This document shows positions 34,413-47,166 of a DNA stretch of 64,000 bases, in pieces. This DNA is from Streptomyces zaomyceticus (GTDB lineage Bacteria > Actinomycetota > Actinomycetes > Streptomycetales > Streptomycetaceae): assembly GCF_014656215.1 (NCBI RefSeq), contig NZ_BNBZ01000010.1, positions 1 to 64,000 of the forward strand, given 5' to 3'. Every line of letters starts with the position of its first letter. Position 1 is the first letter of the stretch. The translations under genes were made by a program, and so were the position numbers. The notes beneath the pieces are model-generated. The model saw only the letters and a list, made by a program, of their open reading frames with translations. It was not told the origin of the DNA and did no database searches.

Positions 34413-35278
34413 GCGACCGGGCCCTCGCCGTCGTCCGGGCCGGGGCACTGACCACCGTGCAGGACCTCGGGCGCACCGGGTACGCCCACCTCGGCGTGCC
34501 CCGCTCCGGCGCCCTCGACCCGGCCGCCGTTCGGCTCGTCAACCGGCTCGTCGGCAACCCGGAGGCGGCGGCCGTCCTGGAGACCACCGTCGCCGGCTGC
34601 GCCCTGCGGCCCCGCTGTGCGGTCACCGTCGCGGTGGGCGGCGCGCCCTGCCCCGTCCGGGTGGACGGCTCCCCGGCCGCCTGGGGAACCGCCGTCCGCG
34701 TACCGGCCGGGTCCCTCCTGGAGATCGGCGCGGCCGTGCGCGGGCTGCGCGCGTATGTGGCGTTCGGCGGCGGGATCGATGTCGAACCGGTGCTGGGCAG
34801 CCGCTCCACCGACCTGCTGTCCGGGCTGGGTCCGCCGCCGCTGGTGGACGAGGCGGTCCTGCCGCTGGGACCGGACGCGGGCGCGGCCGTACGGACACCG
34901 GTCGACGCTCCCCCTTGGCCGGGCCCGCCCGGCGAACTCGTCCTGCGGGTCCGGCTCGGCCCGCGCCACGACTGGTTCACCGCTGCGGCGCTCCGGACCC
35001 TCGCCACGCGCGCGTACCGGGTGTCGCCGGCCAGCAACCGCATCGGGCTGCGGCTGGAGGGCCCGGCCCTGGAGCGGGCCCTGCCGGGAGAGCTGGCGAG
35101 CGAGGGCATGGTGCTGGGCGCGGTGCAGGTGCCGCCGGACGGGCGGCCCGTGGTGTTCCTCGCCGACCATCCGACGACGGGGGGCTACCCGGTGGTGGGA
35201 GTGGTCCGGGAGGCCGATCTGGGTGCGGCGGCGCAGGCGGTGCCCGGGACGCCGGTGCGGTTCGTGCCGGTGCGCTGA
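34409..35278 (+). CDS. pxpC: 5-oxoprolinase subunit C (KipA family)
   Basis: A 289-residue KipA/PxpC protein with the opening motif TTVQDLGRTGYAHLGVPRSG, the mid-protein YVAFGGGIDVEPVLGSRST and the late SEGMVLGAVQVPPDG / DHPTTGGYPVVG, all characteristic of biotin-dependent carboxylase-like/allophanate-hydrolase-like subunit 2. It completes the pxpABC operon. It ends 73 bp before the convergent fused oxoprolinase gene; no strong terminator is evident between them. Confidence 0.92.
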   Translation: MSDRALAVVRAGALTTVQDLGRTGYAHLGVPRSGALDPAAVRLVNRLVGNPEAAAVLETTVAGCALRPRCAVTVAVGGAPCPVRVDGSPAAWGTAVRVPAGSLLEIGAAVRGLRAYVAFGGGIDVEPVLGSRSTDLLSGLGPPPLVDEAVLPLGPDAGAAVRTPVDAPPWPGPPGELVLRVRLGPRHDWFTAAALRTLATRAYRVSPASNRIGLRLEGPALERALPGELASEGMVLGAVQVPPDGRPVVFLADHPTTGGYPVVGVVREADLGAAAQAVPGTPVRFVPVR

Positions 35279-35350
35279 GGGAGTCCGGGCGTCCGTCCGA
35301 TCGGGGGAAGAGACGGGGCGGGCGTCCCGGTTCGGCCGGCCGAGCGGCTG

Positions 35351-39027
<3,677 letters not shown>

Positions 39028-39031
<4 letters not shown>

Positions 39032-40050
39032 CTCCCCATTGTGGCCGCGAGCGCGGCGGCGAGGGCGTCCTCCGCGCGCGCGTCGAGCGGGGCGGGACCC
39101 GTGCCGTCGGCCCAGTGGCGCAGCTCCGCACCGGCGAGCAGCAGAAGTTGCGGAAGCAGGTCGTGGCTGCGGCGCAGGAGCCAGCCGGTGCCCGCGGTGG
39201 CGAGCCGGAGCAACGCCTCGGCGCGGGTAGGGGGCGGCTGGAGGGGCTCCCGCGAGGGTGCGGCGCCGTGGGCGAGTCCCCGGTCGGCGAGAAGCCGGTG
39301 GAAGCCCTCGGCGACGGCTCGGTGCCCTCGCTCGCCCGGGTGCAGCCGGTCGGCGCTCCACAGGGCGCGGTCCTCGGTCCAGGTGGCGTCGGCGAGGTGC
39401 AGATGGACGGCCCCGTAGCGGGCGGAGAGGGCGTGCACGACGGCGTTGACGGACCGCTGGCGGCGGGCGAGGGGACGCGCCAGCGGGGGCGGCAGGCCGA
39501 GCATCCGGCCGGCGTCGGGCAGACAGGCGGTCAGGAGTACGGCTCCGGCCTCGTCGAGGTCGGCGAGGACCCCGTCCAGGCGGCGGGCGAGGAGCGCGAT
39601 GTCGAAGGTGCGGCGCAGGGTGTCGTTGACCCCGACGACGACGGAGGCGAGGTGCGGCCGGAAGGCGAGGGCGCGGGGGGCCTGCCGGTTCGCGACGTCG
39701 CCGCTGAGGGCGCCGCTGACCGCGAGGTTCAGGAAGGCGGTCCGCCGCCCCTCGGCCGCGAGCCCGTCGGCGAGCAGCGGCGCCCACCCCCGCCAGGCCC
39801 CGTCCACCCGGTCCCCGACGCCTTCGCTGAGCGAGTCGCCGAGCACGGCGAATCGGACGGTGTCGGCGGGACCGGTCCCGGTTCCGGTTCCGGAACACCG
39901 ATCGGCCGCGCGTCCTGCCGTCCCGGGGTCCTGTCGGGGCGGGGGGACGCGGGCGGGGGCCGCGCCCTGGACGGGGGCCGCGGCCGGCACGGGGAACCCA
40001 GCCGGCACGGGAGCCTCGGCCGGCGCGGAAGCCCGGTCCGGCGGGGTCAT
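39028..40050 (-). CDS. SGNH/GDSL-family hydrolase
   Basis: A 340-residue SGNH hydrolase. Block I is [12 protein letters not shown] (catalytic Ser, about residue 73), block III is GVNDTLRR, and block V is [13 protein letters not shown] with the Asp-x-x-His pair. A Pro/Ala-rich N-terminal extension of about 60 residues lacks a convincing signal peptide, and a C-terminal tail follows the catalytic domain. Substrate, probably an acyl or acetyl ester, is unknown. The second of two close ATGs (40050) is chosen because it overlaps the glycosyltransferase stop (ATGA) and has GGAAGGGG seven bases upstream. Confidence 0.88.
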
Positions 40051-41288
40051 CGCCATGCCCCTTCCGGGTGGCACGGCGCGGGGTGCGTGACGGCGTCGTG
40101 GGCCCGGAGGAAGGCGGTGACCGAGCGCTCCCAGGTGAAGGCCTCGGCACGCGCGCGTGCCGCCCCGCGGCGGGTGGTCTCCGGGACCGCGAGGAGGCCG
40201 CGTACGGCGGAGGCGAAGGCAGTCGGGGTGCCCACGGCGGAGGCCCCCGCCGTGCCGACGACCTCCGGCAGGGCCGAGGAGTCGCTGACGACGGCCGGCG
40301 TCCCGCAGGCAAGGGCCTCCAGCGCGGAGAGACCGAACGTTTCCGCGGGCCCCGGGGCCAGGCACACGTCGGCCGCCGCCTGAAGGTCGGCCAGAGCCTC
40401 CGGGTCGGCGACGTGCCCGAGGAACCGCACCGGGAGCCGCCGCTCCCGTGCCCGCCGCTCCAGGGTGCCCCGCAACGGCCCGTCACCGGCGACCACCAGC
40501 GCCGCCGCGATCCCGGAGTCCCGCAGTTCGGCAAGGGCGTCCAGGGCCGTGCCGGGCCGCTTCTCGACGGAGAGGCGCGAGCAGAGCAGGAGCAGTACCC
40601 GCTCGCCGTCCGTGTACCGGGCCCGCAGCACGGTGCTGCGGCGGCCGGGGCGGCAGCGGTCCAGGTCCACGCCGAGCGGCGCCCGTACGACGTTGCGGGC
40701 GCCGATCCGTACGAACTCGCGCTCCGCCCACTCCGTCGTGCAGACGATCCGCGCGAAGGCCCACGCCGTGCGGCGATTGAGGCGGTCCGCCGCACGGGCG
40801 GCGACCGCGGTCGGCACGCCCCAGGTGCGCAGCACACCGTCCGCGGTCTCGTGGGAGACCATCACGGAGGGCACGCGGGCGCGCCGCGCCCACTCCCCCG
40901 TCCATCGCAGGGTCGTGCGGTCCGATATCTCTATCCGGTCCGGTGCGAGTTCGTCGAGGAGGCGGCGCACCCGGCGCCGGTCGGCCAGGACCCGGTATCC
41001 GCCGGTGCCGGGCAGCACGGGGCCGGGGAGGGTGATGACGCGGCCCTGCTCGGTGTGGACGTCGCCGGCGACGTCGCCGGGGACGACGAGGACCGGTTCG
41101 TGCCCGGCCGCCCGGTAGCCGCGGCCCAGCCGGTCGAGAGCGGTGCGCAGACCGCCCGACGTGGGGGTCACGAAGTTGGCGAGCCGCACGATCCGGAGCC
41201 CGTGGCCGTCACAGCCGTAGCCGTCACAGCCGTGTACCGCTTCAGCACCGCCTCCGCTGTGAACCCGGTCAACACGACCGACGCTCAT
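40047..41288 (-). CDS. GT4-family glycosyltransferase
   Basis: A 413-residue GT-B retaining glycosyltransferase. The donor-binding part holds [27 protein letters not shown] and the EX7E-type element [20 protein letters not shown]. The acceptor half begins [20 protein letters not shown], as in GT4 mannosyl- or glucosyltransferases acting on lipids. A low-complexity [11 protein letters not shown] stretch precedes the fold. The start overlaps the upstream GT4 stop (ATGA) and the stop overlaps the SGNH gene, so it is the second gene in a coupled chain. Donor and acceptor are not known; a cell-envelope glycolipid is plausible. Confidence 0.88.
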   Translation of the reverse strand: MSVGRVDRVHSGGGAEAVHGCDGYGCDGHGLRIVRLANFVTPTSGGLRTALDRLGRGYRAAGHEPVLVVPGDVAGDVHTEQGRVITLPGPVLPGTGGYRVLADRRRVRRLLDELAPDRIEISDRTTLRWTGEWARRARVPSVMVSHETADGVLRTWGVPTAVAARAADRLNRRTAWAFARIVCTTEWAEREFVRIGARNVVRAPLGVDLDRCRPGRRSTVLRARYTDGERVLLLLCSRLSVEKRPGTALDALAELRDSGIAAALVVAGDGPLRGTLERRARERRLPVRFLGHVADPEALADLQAAADVCLAPGPAETFGLSALEALACGTPAVVSDSSALPEVVGTAGASAVGTPTAFASAVRGLLAVPETTRRGAARARAEAFTWERSVTAFLRAHDAVTHPAPCHPEGAWR

Positions 41289-42406
41289 GCCGCCACCGCC
41301 TTCCGCTCGCGCAGCACCTCCAGGTAGTGGCCGATCAGCTCGTCCCCCAGGACCTCCCAGGTCCGGCCCTCGACGGCGGCCCGCCCCGCACGGCCGAACG
41401 CCGTGCGGGACTCCGGCGCCGCGGCGAGCATGGCGACGGCCTCGCGCAGCGCGTCCGGGTCCTCCGGGGGTACGAGGAGCCCCGTGCGCCCGTGGTCGAC
41501 CAGGTCCAGCGGTCCGCCGGCGGCGGGCGCGATCACCGGGACGCCACTGGCCATGGCCTCCTGGACCGTCTGACAGAAGGTCTCGAACGGGCCGGTGTGG
41601 GCGAACACGTCGAGCGAGGCGAAGATCCGAGCCAGGTCCGCGCCGGTGCGCCGGCCCAGGAACCGGGCGCCCGGCAGCGCCGTGCGCAGCGCGGGCCCGC
41701 TCGGCCCGTCCCCGACGACCACCACCCGGACACCGGGGAGTCCCGCCGCTCCGGCGAGGAGGTCCACGCGCTTCTCGGGGGCGAGGCGGCCCACGTAGCC
41801 GACGAGGAGCTCACCGTGGGGAGCGAGTTCCCCGCGCAGGGCGTCGTCACGGAGTTCGGGGCGGAAGCGCGCGGTGTCCACCCCTCGGCCCCAGAGCCGG
41901 ATGCGGCCGATGCCGTGGGCCTCCAGGTCCCGGACGGCGGCGGAGGACGGGGCAAGGGTGCGGTCGGCCGCTCCGTGGACGGCACGGAGGCGGCGCCAGG
42001 CGGCGCCCTCGCCGGTTCCCACGTAGGTGCGGGCGTACCCGGCGAGGTCGGTCTGGTAGACGGCGACGGCGGGGATCCCGAGCCGGGCGGCGGCCGTCAT
42101 CCCCCTCGCCCCGAGGACGAACGGTCCGGCGAGGTGGACGAGGTCGGCGCGGTGCTCGACGATGGCCGCGGCAACACGACGGCTGGGCAGGGCGACCCGC
42201 ACCTGGGGATAGCCGGGCAGCGGGAGCGAGGGCACCCGGACGACGGCGCAGGGGGCGTCGGCGTCCGCGGCCGGGTCGGCGACGGCGGGGGCGATGCCGA
42301 GCGGGGTGTGGCCCCGCCGGACGAGGTGGCGCGCGGTCTGCAGGGCGCAGTGCGCCACACCGTTGACGTCGGGAGGAAAGGATTCGGTGACGATGACGAC
42401 ACGCAT
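41285..42406 (-). CDS. GT4-family glycosyltransferase, first gene of the operon
   Basis: A 373-residue GT-B enzyme resembling the MgtA/PimB-like group (VIVTESFPPDVNGVAHCALQTARHLVRRGH at the acceptor end, read in two parts: VIVTESFPPDVNGVAH and RHLVRRGH). The donor half has YVGRLAPEKRVDLL, VVVGDGPSG and FETFCQTVQEAMASGVPV. Mannose transfer is likely by family but unproven. The ATG at 42406 (MRVVIV) has no clear ribosome-binding site, and TTGGCA near 42440 could be its -35. It heads the chain GT4-GT4-SGNH-oxoprolinase. Confidence 0.87.
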   Translation of the reverse strand: MRVVIVTESFPPDVNGVAHCALQTARHLVRRGHTPLGIAPAVADPAADADAPCAVVRVPSLPLPGYPQVRVALPSRRVAAAIVEHRADLVHLAGPFVLGARGMTAAARLGIPAVAVYQTDLAGYARTYVGTGEGAAWRRLRAVHGAADRTLAPSSAAVRDLEAHGIGRIRLWGRGVDTARFRPELRDDALRGELAPHGELLVGYVGRLAPEKRVDLLAGAAGLPGVRVVVVGDGPSGPALRTALPGARFLGRRTGADLARIFASLDVFAHTGPFETFCQTVQEAMASGVPVIAPAAGGPLDLVDHGRTGLLVPPEDPDALREAVAMLAAAPESRTAFGRAGRAAVEGRTWEVLGDELIGHYLEVLRERKAVAA

Positions 42407-42869
42407 ACGGGTGTTGTCGTCGCGCCCGGCGTGTCCCTGCCAACGTCGATCTTGACGGGGAGGGAACGTCCCATGAGCGTTTCGCGCGGGTGCGGTGCGG
42501 AGCGGGAAACGGGTCCGCTGGGGAGAGGGATCGGGAGACGCCCGCGCCCCGCGGGACAGCGCCCGGAAGCACTCGTACCCCGCAGGGCAGCACCCGGGAA
42601 GGACCCGCACTCGCAGGGCAGCACCCCGGGAACACCCACGCACGCCGGACAGGAACACGGAAGCACCGGCGTCTCACCGGGCACGGTTGAGGAGGCACCG
42701 GTGCTCCGGGGCGGGGCCTCGCTCGGCGGGTTCTCCGCCGGGGGCCGCGCCGCCCCGGAGCCGGGTGACGGGTGACCGGGTCAGGCCGATCGGCCGGGTC
42801 CGGCCGGGTCCGGCCGGAAAGCCGGACCTCGATCGGGCCGTGTGTCCGGCCCGGTGTCGACGACCGGGG
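42407..42869. other. Intergenic region between the HEAT-repeat gene and the glycosyltransferase operon
   Basis: This 463-bp gap holds the presumed operon promoter near 42430-42460, a 31-bp minisatellite at 42550-42673, and a short CCGGGTCCGG decamer duplication near 42796-42820 in a GC-rich segment that may help terminate the HEAT gene. Frames crossing it on the plus strand are shadow frames without coding support. Confidence 0.5.
42550..42673. repeat. Minisatellite, four copies of 31 bp
   Basis: Four units starting at 42550, 42581, 42612 and 42643 have an exact 31-bp period. The consensus begins CGCRGGRCAGCRCCCGGGAA; copies 2 and 3 are the closest and copies 1 and 4 the most diverged. It lies between two same-strand genes, upstream of the glycosyltransferase operon. 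Confidence 0.8.
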
Positions 42870-44285
42870 TCAGACCTGGAGGTCCGGTCCTATCCGGTTG
42901 CGCACCGCGGTCTGGACCTCGACCTCCTCGGCCGGGTCGGCGGCGAGGCGACGCAATCGTTCGGCGACGCGGACGTCACCGGTCTCGGCGTGCCCGGCCG
43001 CGACCTCGCGGGTGGTCTCCTCGCAGTCCCAGAGGCATTCGACGGCGAAACCGGTCGCGAAGGTGGGGTCGGTGGCGGCGAGGGCCCGGGCCACCCGCCC
43101 GCGCAGCTGGGAGGAGGTCGTCTCGCGGTAGACGTGGCGCAGTACGGGGGCCGCGCAGGCGATGCCGAGACGGCCTGCGCCGTCCACGAGCCCGCCGAGC
43201 GCGGGCGCGTCGGGGCCTTCGGAGCGGATGGTGTCGCGGAGCGCGCCGAGGACGGAGGGGGAGTCCTGGGCGGTGCCGCGGCAGGCGAGCACGTCGGCGG
43301 CGGCGGCGCCGAGAGCGTCGGTCCGCCGGACCCACGCGCGGGCCCGGGCGACGGCGTCCTCGCCGCACATGCGCCGGTAGGCGCCGATGGCGGCCTCGGC
43401 GGCTTCGTGGGAGTCACCGTCGGCGGCGGCCTCGACGAGGTCGAGGACGGCGGGGTCCCGTTGCTCGGCGAGGTGGTGCAGGGCGGCGCCCCGTGCTCCC
43501 ACCGAGCCGTGCCGGGCGGCGGCGAGGAGTTCGGGCCGGTCCTCGGGTCCCGCGACGGCGGTGAGGCAGCGGGCGGCGGGGCCGTACAGCACGGCTCCGC
43601 GCTCGTACCCCTCCTGCGCCCAGTCGAGGACGGCGCGCACGCTCCAGCCGGGGCGGGGCCCGGCGGGGCGCATCTGGCGCTGCCAGCGGTCGAAGGAACC
43701 CTGTTCCTGGGCGGCCCTGACCCGGGCGCCGACGGCATCGCGCCGGTCCTCGGCCCACAGGCGCCACGGGCGGGGCTCGAAGGCGTCGCGCACGACGCCG
43801 GCCAGCTCGGCGTCGCCCGCGGCATCGGCCGGGAAGCGGGCCAGCACGGGAACGGCGAGCGCGCGGAGTCCGGCGTCGTCGTCGCGGAGCGCCAGCTCGT
43901 CGAGGGCCCAGGCCCAGTTCGTGCCGGTCGCCGCGTAACGGCGGAGCACGAGCAGGGCGTCCTGGCGTCCGTAGGAGGCGAGGTGCCCGAGGACGGCGAG
44001 CGCGAGTCCGGTGCGGGACTCCTCGGTGTCGAGGTGGTCCTCGGCACCGAACAGGTGCGCCTCGATCTCTTCGAGACCTCCGTGGAGGTCCAGGTAGAGA
44101 CGGGCGTAGTAGAGGGAGCGGTTCTCGACCTGCCAGTCGTGGCGGGGGTCGTCGAGAACGCAGTGGTTGAGGGCCGCGAGGGCCTCGGCGCGTGGCGCGG
44201 CGAGTGCGTGCAGGGTGCCGTCGCCGCGGCCCCGCTGCAGCAGGCCGAGCAGGGTGCCGCTCGGCGCTATGACTGGATCGAACAT
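42870..44285 (-). CDS. HEAT-repeat protein
   Basis: A 471-residue all-helical protein made of degenerate HEAT/PBS-lyase-like repeats. Examples are the phrases VLGHLASYGRQDALLVLRRY, LLAAARHGSVGARGAALHHL and LRGRVARALAATDPTFA. It has no signal, membrane helix or catalytic motif, so it is probably a protein-binding scaffold. I chose ATG 44285 (MFDPVIAPSG), preceded by TGAGG, over 44300. It appears to be a single-gene unit; the ankyrin gene upstream on the same strand is 256 bp away, and that gap shows only promoter-like sequence. Confidence 0.8.
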   Translation of the reverse strand: MFDPVIAPSGTLLGLLQRGRGDGTLHALAAPRAEALAALNHCVLDDPRHDWQVENRSLYYARLYLDLHGGLEEIEAHLFGAEDHLDTEESRTGLALAVLGHLASYGRQDALLVLRRYAATGTNWAWALDELALRDDDAGLRALAVPVLARFPADAAGDAELAGVVRDAFEPRPWRLWAEDRRDAVGARVRAAQEQGSFDRWQRQMRPAGPRPGWSVRAVLDWAQEGYERGAVLYGPAARCLTAVAGPEDRPELLAAARHGSVGARGAALHHLAEQRDPAVLDLVEAAADGDSHEAAEAAIGAYRRMCGEDAVARARAWVRRTDALGAAAADVLACRGTAQDSPSVLGALRDTIRSEGPDAPALGGLVDGAGRLGIACAAPVLRHVYRETTSSQLRGRVARALAATDPTFATGFAVECLWDCEETTREVAAGHAETGDVRVAERLRRLAADPAEEVEVQTAVRNRIGPDLQV

Positions 44286-44541
44286 GGGAAGACGCCTCAC
44301 ATCAAGCTGTCGACACGACCGGGGGATACCGGGATGACCCGGGTCGGGCGGTACTTCGCCCGTACGCCTAGGCCGTGCGGCAACATGTCGGGCCGCTTGT
44401 CGTCCATCGCCTGCCAGTGACCATCTTCCTCAGCCTCTCGTCGGTGGCCCGTTTTGCCGGGCCCGACGTCATGATGACCCACCCATTTCGCCACCGCGAC
44501 CACATTTACGACGCCGCTCTCACCTGGGGTTCAGTGCCCGT

Positions 44542-44934
44542 TCACCGGGATTCGAAGAGCTCGAGGAGTTCGGTCCTGCCGAACATCCGGGCCGTGTCGG
44601 CGGCGGACGGAGTCCCTGCCTCCGGATTTGCGCCGCCGGCCAGGAGCGCGCGGATCACGGCGTCCTCCCCCTTGAAGACGGCACCGGCGAGCGGGGTCTG
44701 GCCGCGGTCGTTGGCGCGGTCGGCGTCGGCACCGCGCGCGAGGAGGGCGGAAACCGCGGCGGAGTGGCCGTGATAGGCGGCGAGCATGACGAGGGAGTCA
44801 CCCTTGTCGTTGGTGAGGTTCGCCGGGACACCGGCGTCGACGTAGGCGGCCAGCGCGTCGGCGTCCCCGGTGCGGGCGAGGTCGAAGACCTTGGACGCCA
44901 GCTCGATGACCTCGGGGTCCGGAGTCTCGCTCAT
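44542..44934 (-). CDS. Ankyrin-repeat protein
   Basis: A 130-residue protein with about three ankyrin repeats (NDKGDSLVMLAAYHGHSAAVSALLARGAD, given here as NDKGDSLVMLAAYHGH then SAAVSALLARGAD; NDRGQTPLAGAVFKGED; and a shorter final one). The fold mediates protein contacts; no partner is evident. The ATG at 44934 gives the usual short N-terminal cap MSETPDPEVIELASKVFDLA. It is a common small Streptomyces protein and sits alone on the minus strand. Confidence 0.88.
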   Translation of the reverse strand: MSETPDPEVIELASKVFDLARTGDADALAAYVDAGVPANLTNDKGDSLVMLAAYHGHSAAVSALLARGADADRANDRGQTPLAGAVFKGEDAVIRALLAGGANPEAGTPSAADTARMFGRTELLELFESR

Positions 44935-45242
44935 CGGGTGGGACCGCCTCTCTCCTGCGTTGTGGGCCGGTGCACGGCAAGCGCGGCCGTACGAGTGAAT
45001 CGACAGGGTACTGCCCGTTCGGGGACATGACCTCGCCCGACCGAGGCAAAGATCACGGCAGCCCGCCCGCGGCCGCTCCTCTAGCGCACGCCGGGCATTT
45101 CGCCACCCGACAGTCCGTTCGACGTCCGCCGGTCAAGTGAAATCGGCTGTTTTTCACCCCAATGCACCTTTAGTCACATAGATACTTGCTGTGAACTTGG
45201 AAGGACTCATGGTGACTGTCCCCTCAACCAGGAGAACAACCA
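44935..45242. other. Intergenic region with promoter of the 64-residue membrane peptide gene
   Basis: A 308-bp gap between divergent genes. The plus-strand side is AT-richer: a GTGAAA...TTTCAC inverted repeat at about 45137-45156 and a -10-like TAGATA at 45179-45184 precede the 45243 gene. The other half shows nothing beyond the upstream region of the ankyrin gene. Confidence 0.5.
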
Positions 45243-45437
45243 ATGATCCTGTCCATCTCAGGCGTGGTCCTGCTCGGCATCATCTGCTTCCTGTTCTTCA
45301 AGAAGGACGGGATGAAGGCCTCGCACGCCCTCGTCAGCGCGCTGTTCGGCTTCTACCTCGCGGGCACCGCCATCGCCCCGAGCATCACGGCAGGCGGGCA
45401 GAGCCTCGCCGGTCTCCTGGGCGGGATCAAGTTCTGA
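45243..45437 (+). CDS. Small membrane protein of 64 residues
   Basis: The product begins with a strong hydrophobic helix (MILSISGVVLLGIICFLFF), then KKDGMK, then a second hydrophobic segment (ALVSALFGFYLAGTAIA) and a Gly-rich end. It has two membrane passes and no known domain. CAGGAG is spaced correctly before the ATG. It is 37 bp upstream of the P-loop-like membrane protein and on the same strand, so the two probably work together. By appearance it resembles small companions of TraB/FtsK-like proteins, but I cannot assign a role. Confidence 0.8.
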   Translation: MILSISGVVLLGIICFLFFKKDGMKASHALVSALFGFYLAGTAIAPSITAGGQSLAGLLGGIKF

Positions 45438-45474
45438 CGCCCTTCCGTCCCTTCCACACCCTCAGGAGTACTTC

Positions 45475-47097
45475 GTGGCCCGGCGACCACTCCCCCGCAT
45501 TCTGAGCAGCGGCAGCGCACAGATCGCTCGTAGTCGAGAGATCGCGCGCACGGCCGCCGACAGTGCCACCGACGTGCTCCATCCGCTGATCACGGTCTCC
45601 CGTGGTCTGCGGAAGCTGGCCGCGACCGCGCGCGCCAAGTGGGCCGCGACCCCCAAGGAGCGGCGTGGTCCCACGCTGCTCCTGGTCGCGGCCTGCGTCC
45701 TGGTCGTCGCCCTCATGCCGTACGGGCCGCTCCTCGCGCTCGTGACGCTCATGGGCGCGGCCGCGTGGAAGGGACGCGAACGCCCGGTCGTGAAGACCGG
45801 GCCCGACGCGGAGGTCGCCCGGCTCAAGGGCCTGTACGAGGCCCTCGTGCCGTACTTCTCCGTCTCCGACGACCCCGCCCCGCTCTTCGCCCACGGCGGC
45901 GACTGGAGCGGCGCCTTCACGGAGTACGCCTTCGACGAGGACGGGCGCCTCACCCGCCTGCGGATCGCGTACCCCCCGTACTTCACCGACGGCGAGCCCG
46001 CGGCACGCGCGCGTATCGAGCAGCTGCTGCACGCCAAGTCGGGGCGCGGCCGCGAGTACCGCTTCGACTGGGACGAGGAGGGCAACCGGCTCGACCTGAG
46101 CGTGCTGCCCGCCCTGCCCACCACCATCGCCGCCCAGCGCTTCGTCACCGTGCCGGGCGAGACCGTCCTCGGATTCACCGACGCGGACGCCGTGCAGCGG
46201 ACCGTGCCCGTGGTCGCGGCGGACGGCACGGAGGACGCGCCGGCCGTGGTCTGGCGCACCGGCCCCCGCTCCACCGAACCGCATCTGCTGATCGTCGGCC
46301 AGCCGGGCAGCGGCACCACCTCCCTGCTGCGCTCGATCGCGCTCCAGGCCCTTCCGCACGGCGACGTGCTGATCGTCGAGGGCGGCGGCACCGGCGAGTA
46401 CGCGTGCCTCACCGGCCGCGACGGGGTCCTGGCCGTCGAGTGCGGGCTCTCCGGCTCGCTGACCAGCCTGGAATGGGCGGCGCACGAGACGGAACGACGT
46501 CTGATCGCCGCCAACCGGGCCCGGCAGGCCGGCCACCCGGCGCCGGAGGACACCCGACGGCCGCTGTGGATCCTGGTCGACCGGCCGAGCGTCCTCGGCC
46601 ACCTGGCCGCCGCCGACGGCCGCCCCGACCCGCAGGAGCTGCTCGAGGTGCCGCTGCGGCACGGGCGCGCGGCCCAGGTCACGGTGGTGGTCGCCGAGCA
46701 GTTCGACAGCGCGGACACGCTCAGCGAGGCCGTACGGACGCACACGCGGGCGCGGATCGTGCTCGGTCCCGCCGCCCCCGAGGAGATCGCGGCCGTCCTC
46801 GGCTCCGAGCCGCACACCACCCCGACGCCCCAGGTCCCGGCCGGTCGCGGCTACGCGCGCCTGGGCACCGGACCGGTCCTGCGCCTCCAGGTGCCTGCGA
46901 CTCCCGACCCGTACGACGACGGGACGAGCGAGGCGCACCGGCAGGCGGTCCTCGAGCTGCTCCCGGAGCGTCGCACGGAGACGACCGTGGCGATCAAGAC
47001 CGTCGCCGTCGCGGCCCCCGAGCCGGCCCCGGCCCCCCGCGCCGAGCCGGATCCCGGCCCCGCCCCCCTGCACGCCCCCGTACCCGCAGAGGGCTGA
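45475..47097 (+). CDS. Membrane-anchored FtsK/TraB-like protein with degenerate P-loop
   Basis: A 540-residue protein with a basic N-terminus, two membrane helices at about residues 65-100 (LLLVAACVLVVALMPYGPLLALVTLMGAA), written here as LLLVAACVLVVALMPY and GPLLALVTLMGAA, and a cytosolic ATPase-like domain. The P-loop position reads GQPGSGTTSLLR (about residue 280), with Thr in place of the essential Lys. A hydrophobic Walker B-like strand PLWILVDRPS follows, and then an Ala/Pro-rich tail. The layout recalls FtsK/TraB-type pumps or a chromosomal relative, but ATP hydrolysis is doubtful. The GTG at 45475 has AGGAG upstream. Confidence 0.7.
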   Translation: MARRPLPRILSSGSAQIARSREIARTAADSATDVLHPLITVSRGLRKLAATARAKWAATPKERRGPTLLLVAACVLVVALMPYGPLLALVTLMGAAAWKGRERPVVKTGPDAEVARLKGLYEALVPYFSVSDDPAPLFAHGGDWSGAFTEYAFDEDGRLTRLRIAYPPYFTDGEPAARARIEQLLHAKSGRGREYRFDWDEEGNRLDLSVLPALPTTIAAQRFVTVPGETVLGFTDADAVQRTVPVVAADGTEDAPAVVWRTGPRSTEPHLLIVGQPGSGTTSLLRSIALQALPHGDVLIVEGGGTGEYACLTGRDGVLAVECGLSGSLTSLEWAAHETERRLIAANRARQAGHPAPEDTRRPLWILVDRPSVLGHLAAADGRPDPQELLEVPLRHGRAAQVTVVVAEQFDSADTLSEAVRTHTRARIVLGPAAPEEIAAVLGSEPHTTPTPQVPAGRGYARLGTGPVLRLQVPATPDPYDDGTSEAHRQAVLELLPERRTETTVAIKTVAVAAPEPAPAPRAEPDPGPAPLHAPVPAEG

Positions 47098-47111
47098 GCA
47101 CCACGTACGAA

Positions 47112-47151
47112 GAGAGGCCGGTGCGGACCTGGATGTCCGTACCGGCCTCTC
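47112..47151. terminator. Bidirectional terminator
   Basis: GAGAGGCCGGTGCGGAC pairs with GTCCGTACCGGCCTCTC around CTGGAT, giving a 17-bp stem with a single mismatch. It lies between the convergent ends at 47097 and 47167. Confidence 0.88.
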
Positions 47152-47166
47152 CGCATGCGCGGGCCA

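Noticed and set aside
42550..42673. CRISPR array
   Set aside because: The 31-bp units are directly adjacent without unique spacers and are diverged, so it is a minisatellite; no cas genes are present.
45243..47097. Remnant of an integrative conjugative element (SpdB/TraB)
   Set aside because: No integrase, excisionase, replication gene, att repeat or tRNA lies nearby, and the surrounding gene order looks like core chromosome.
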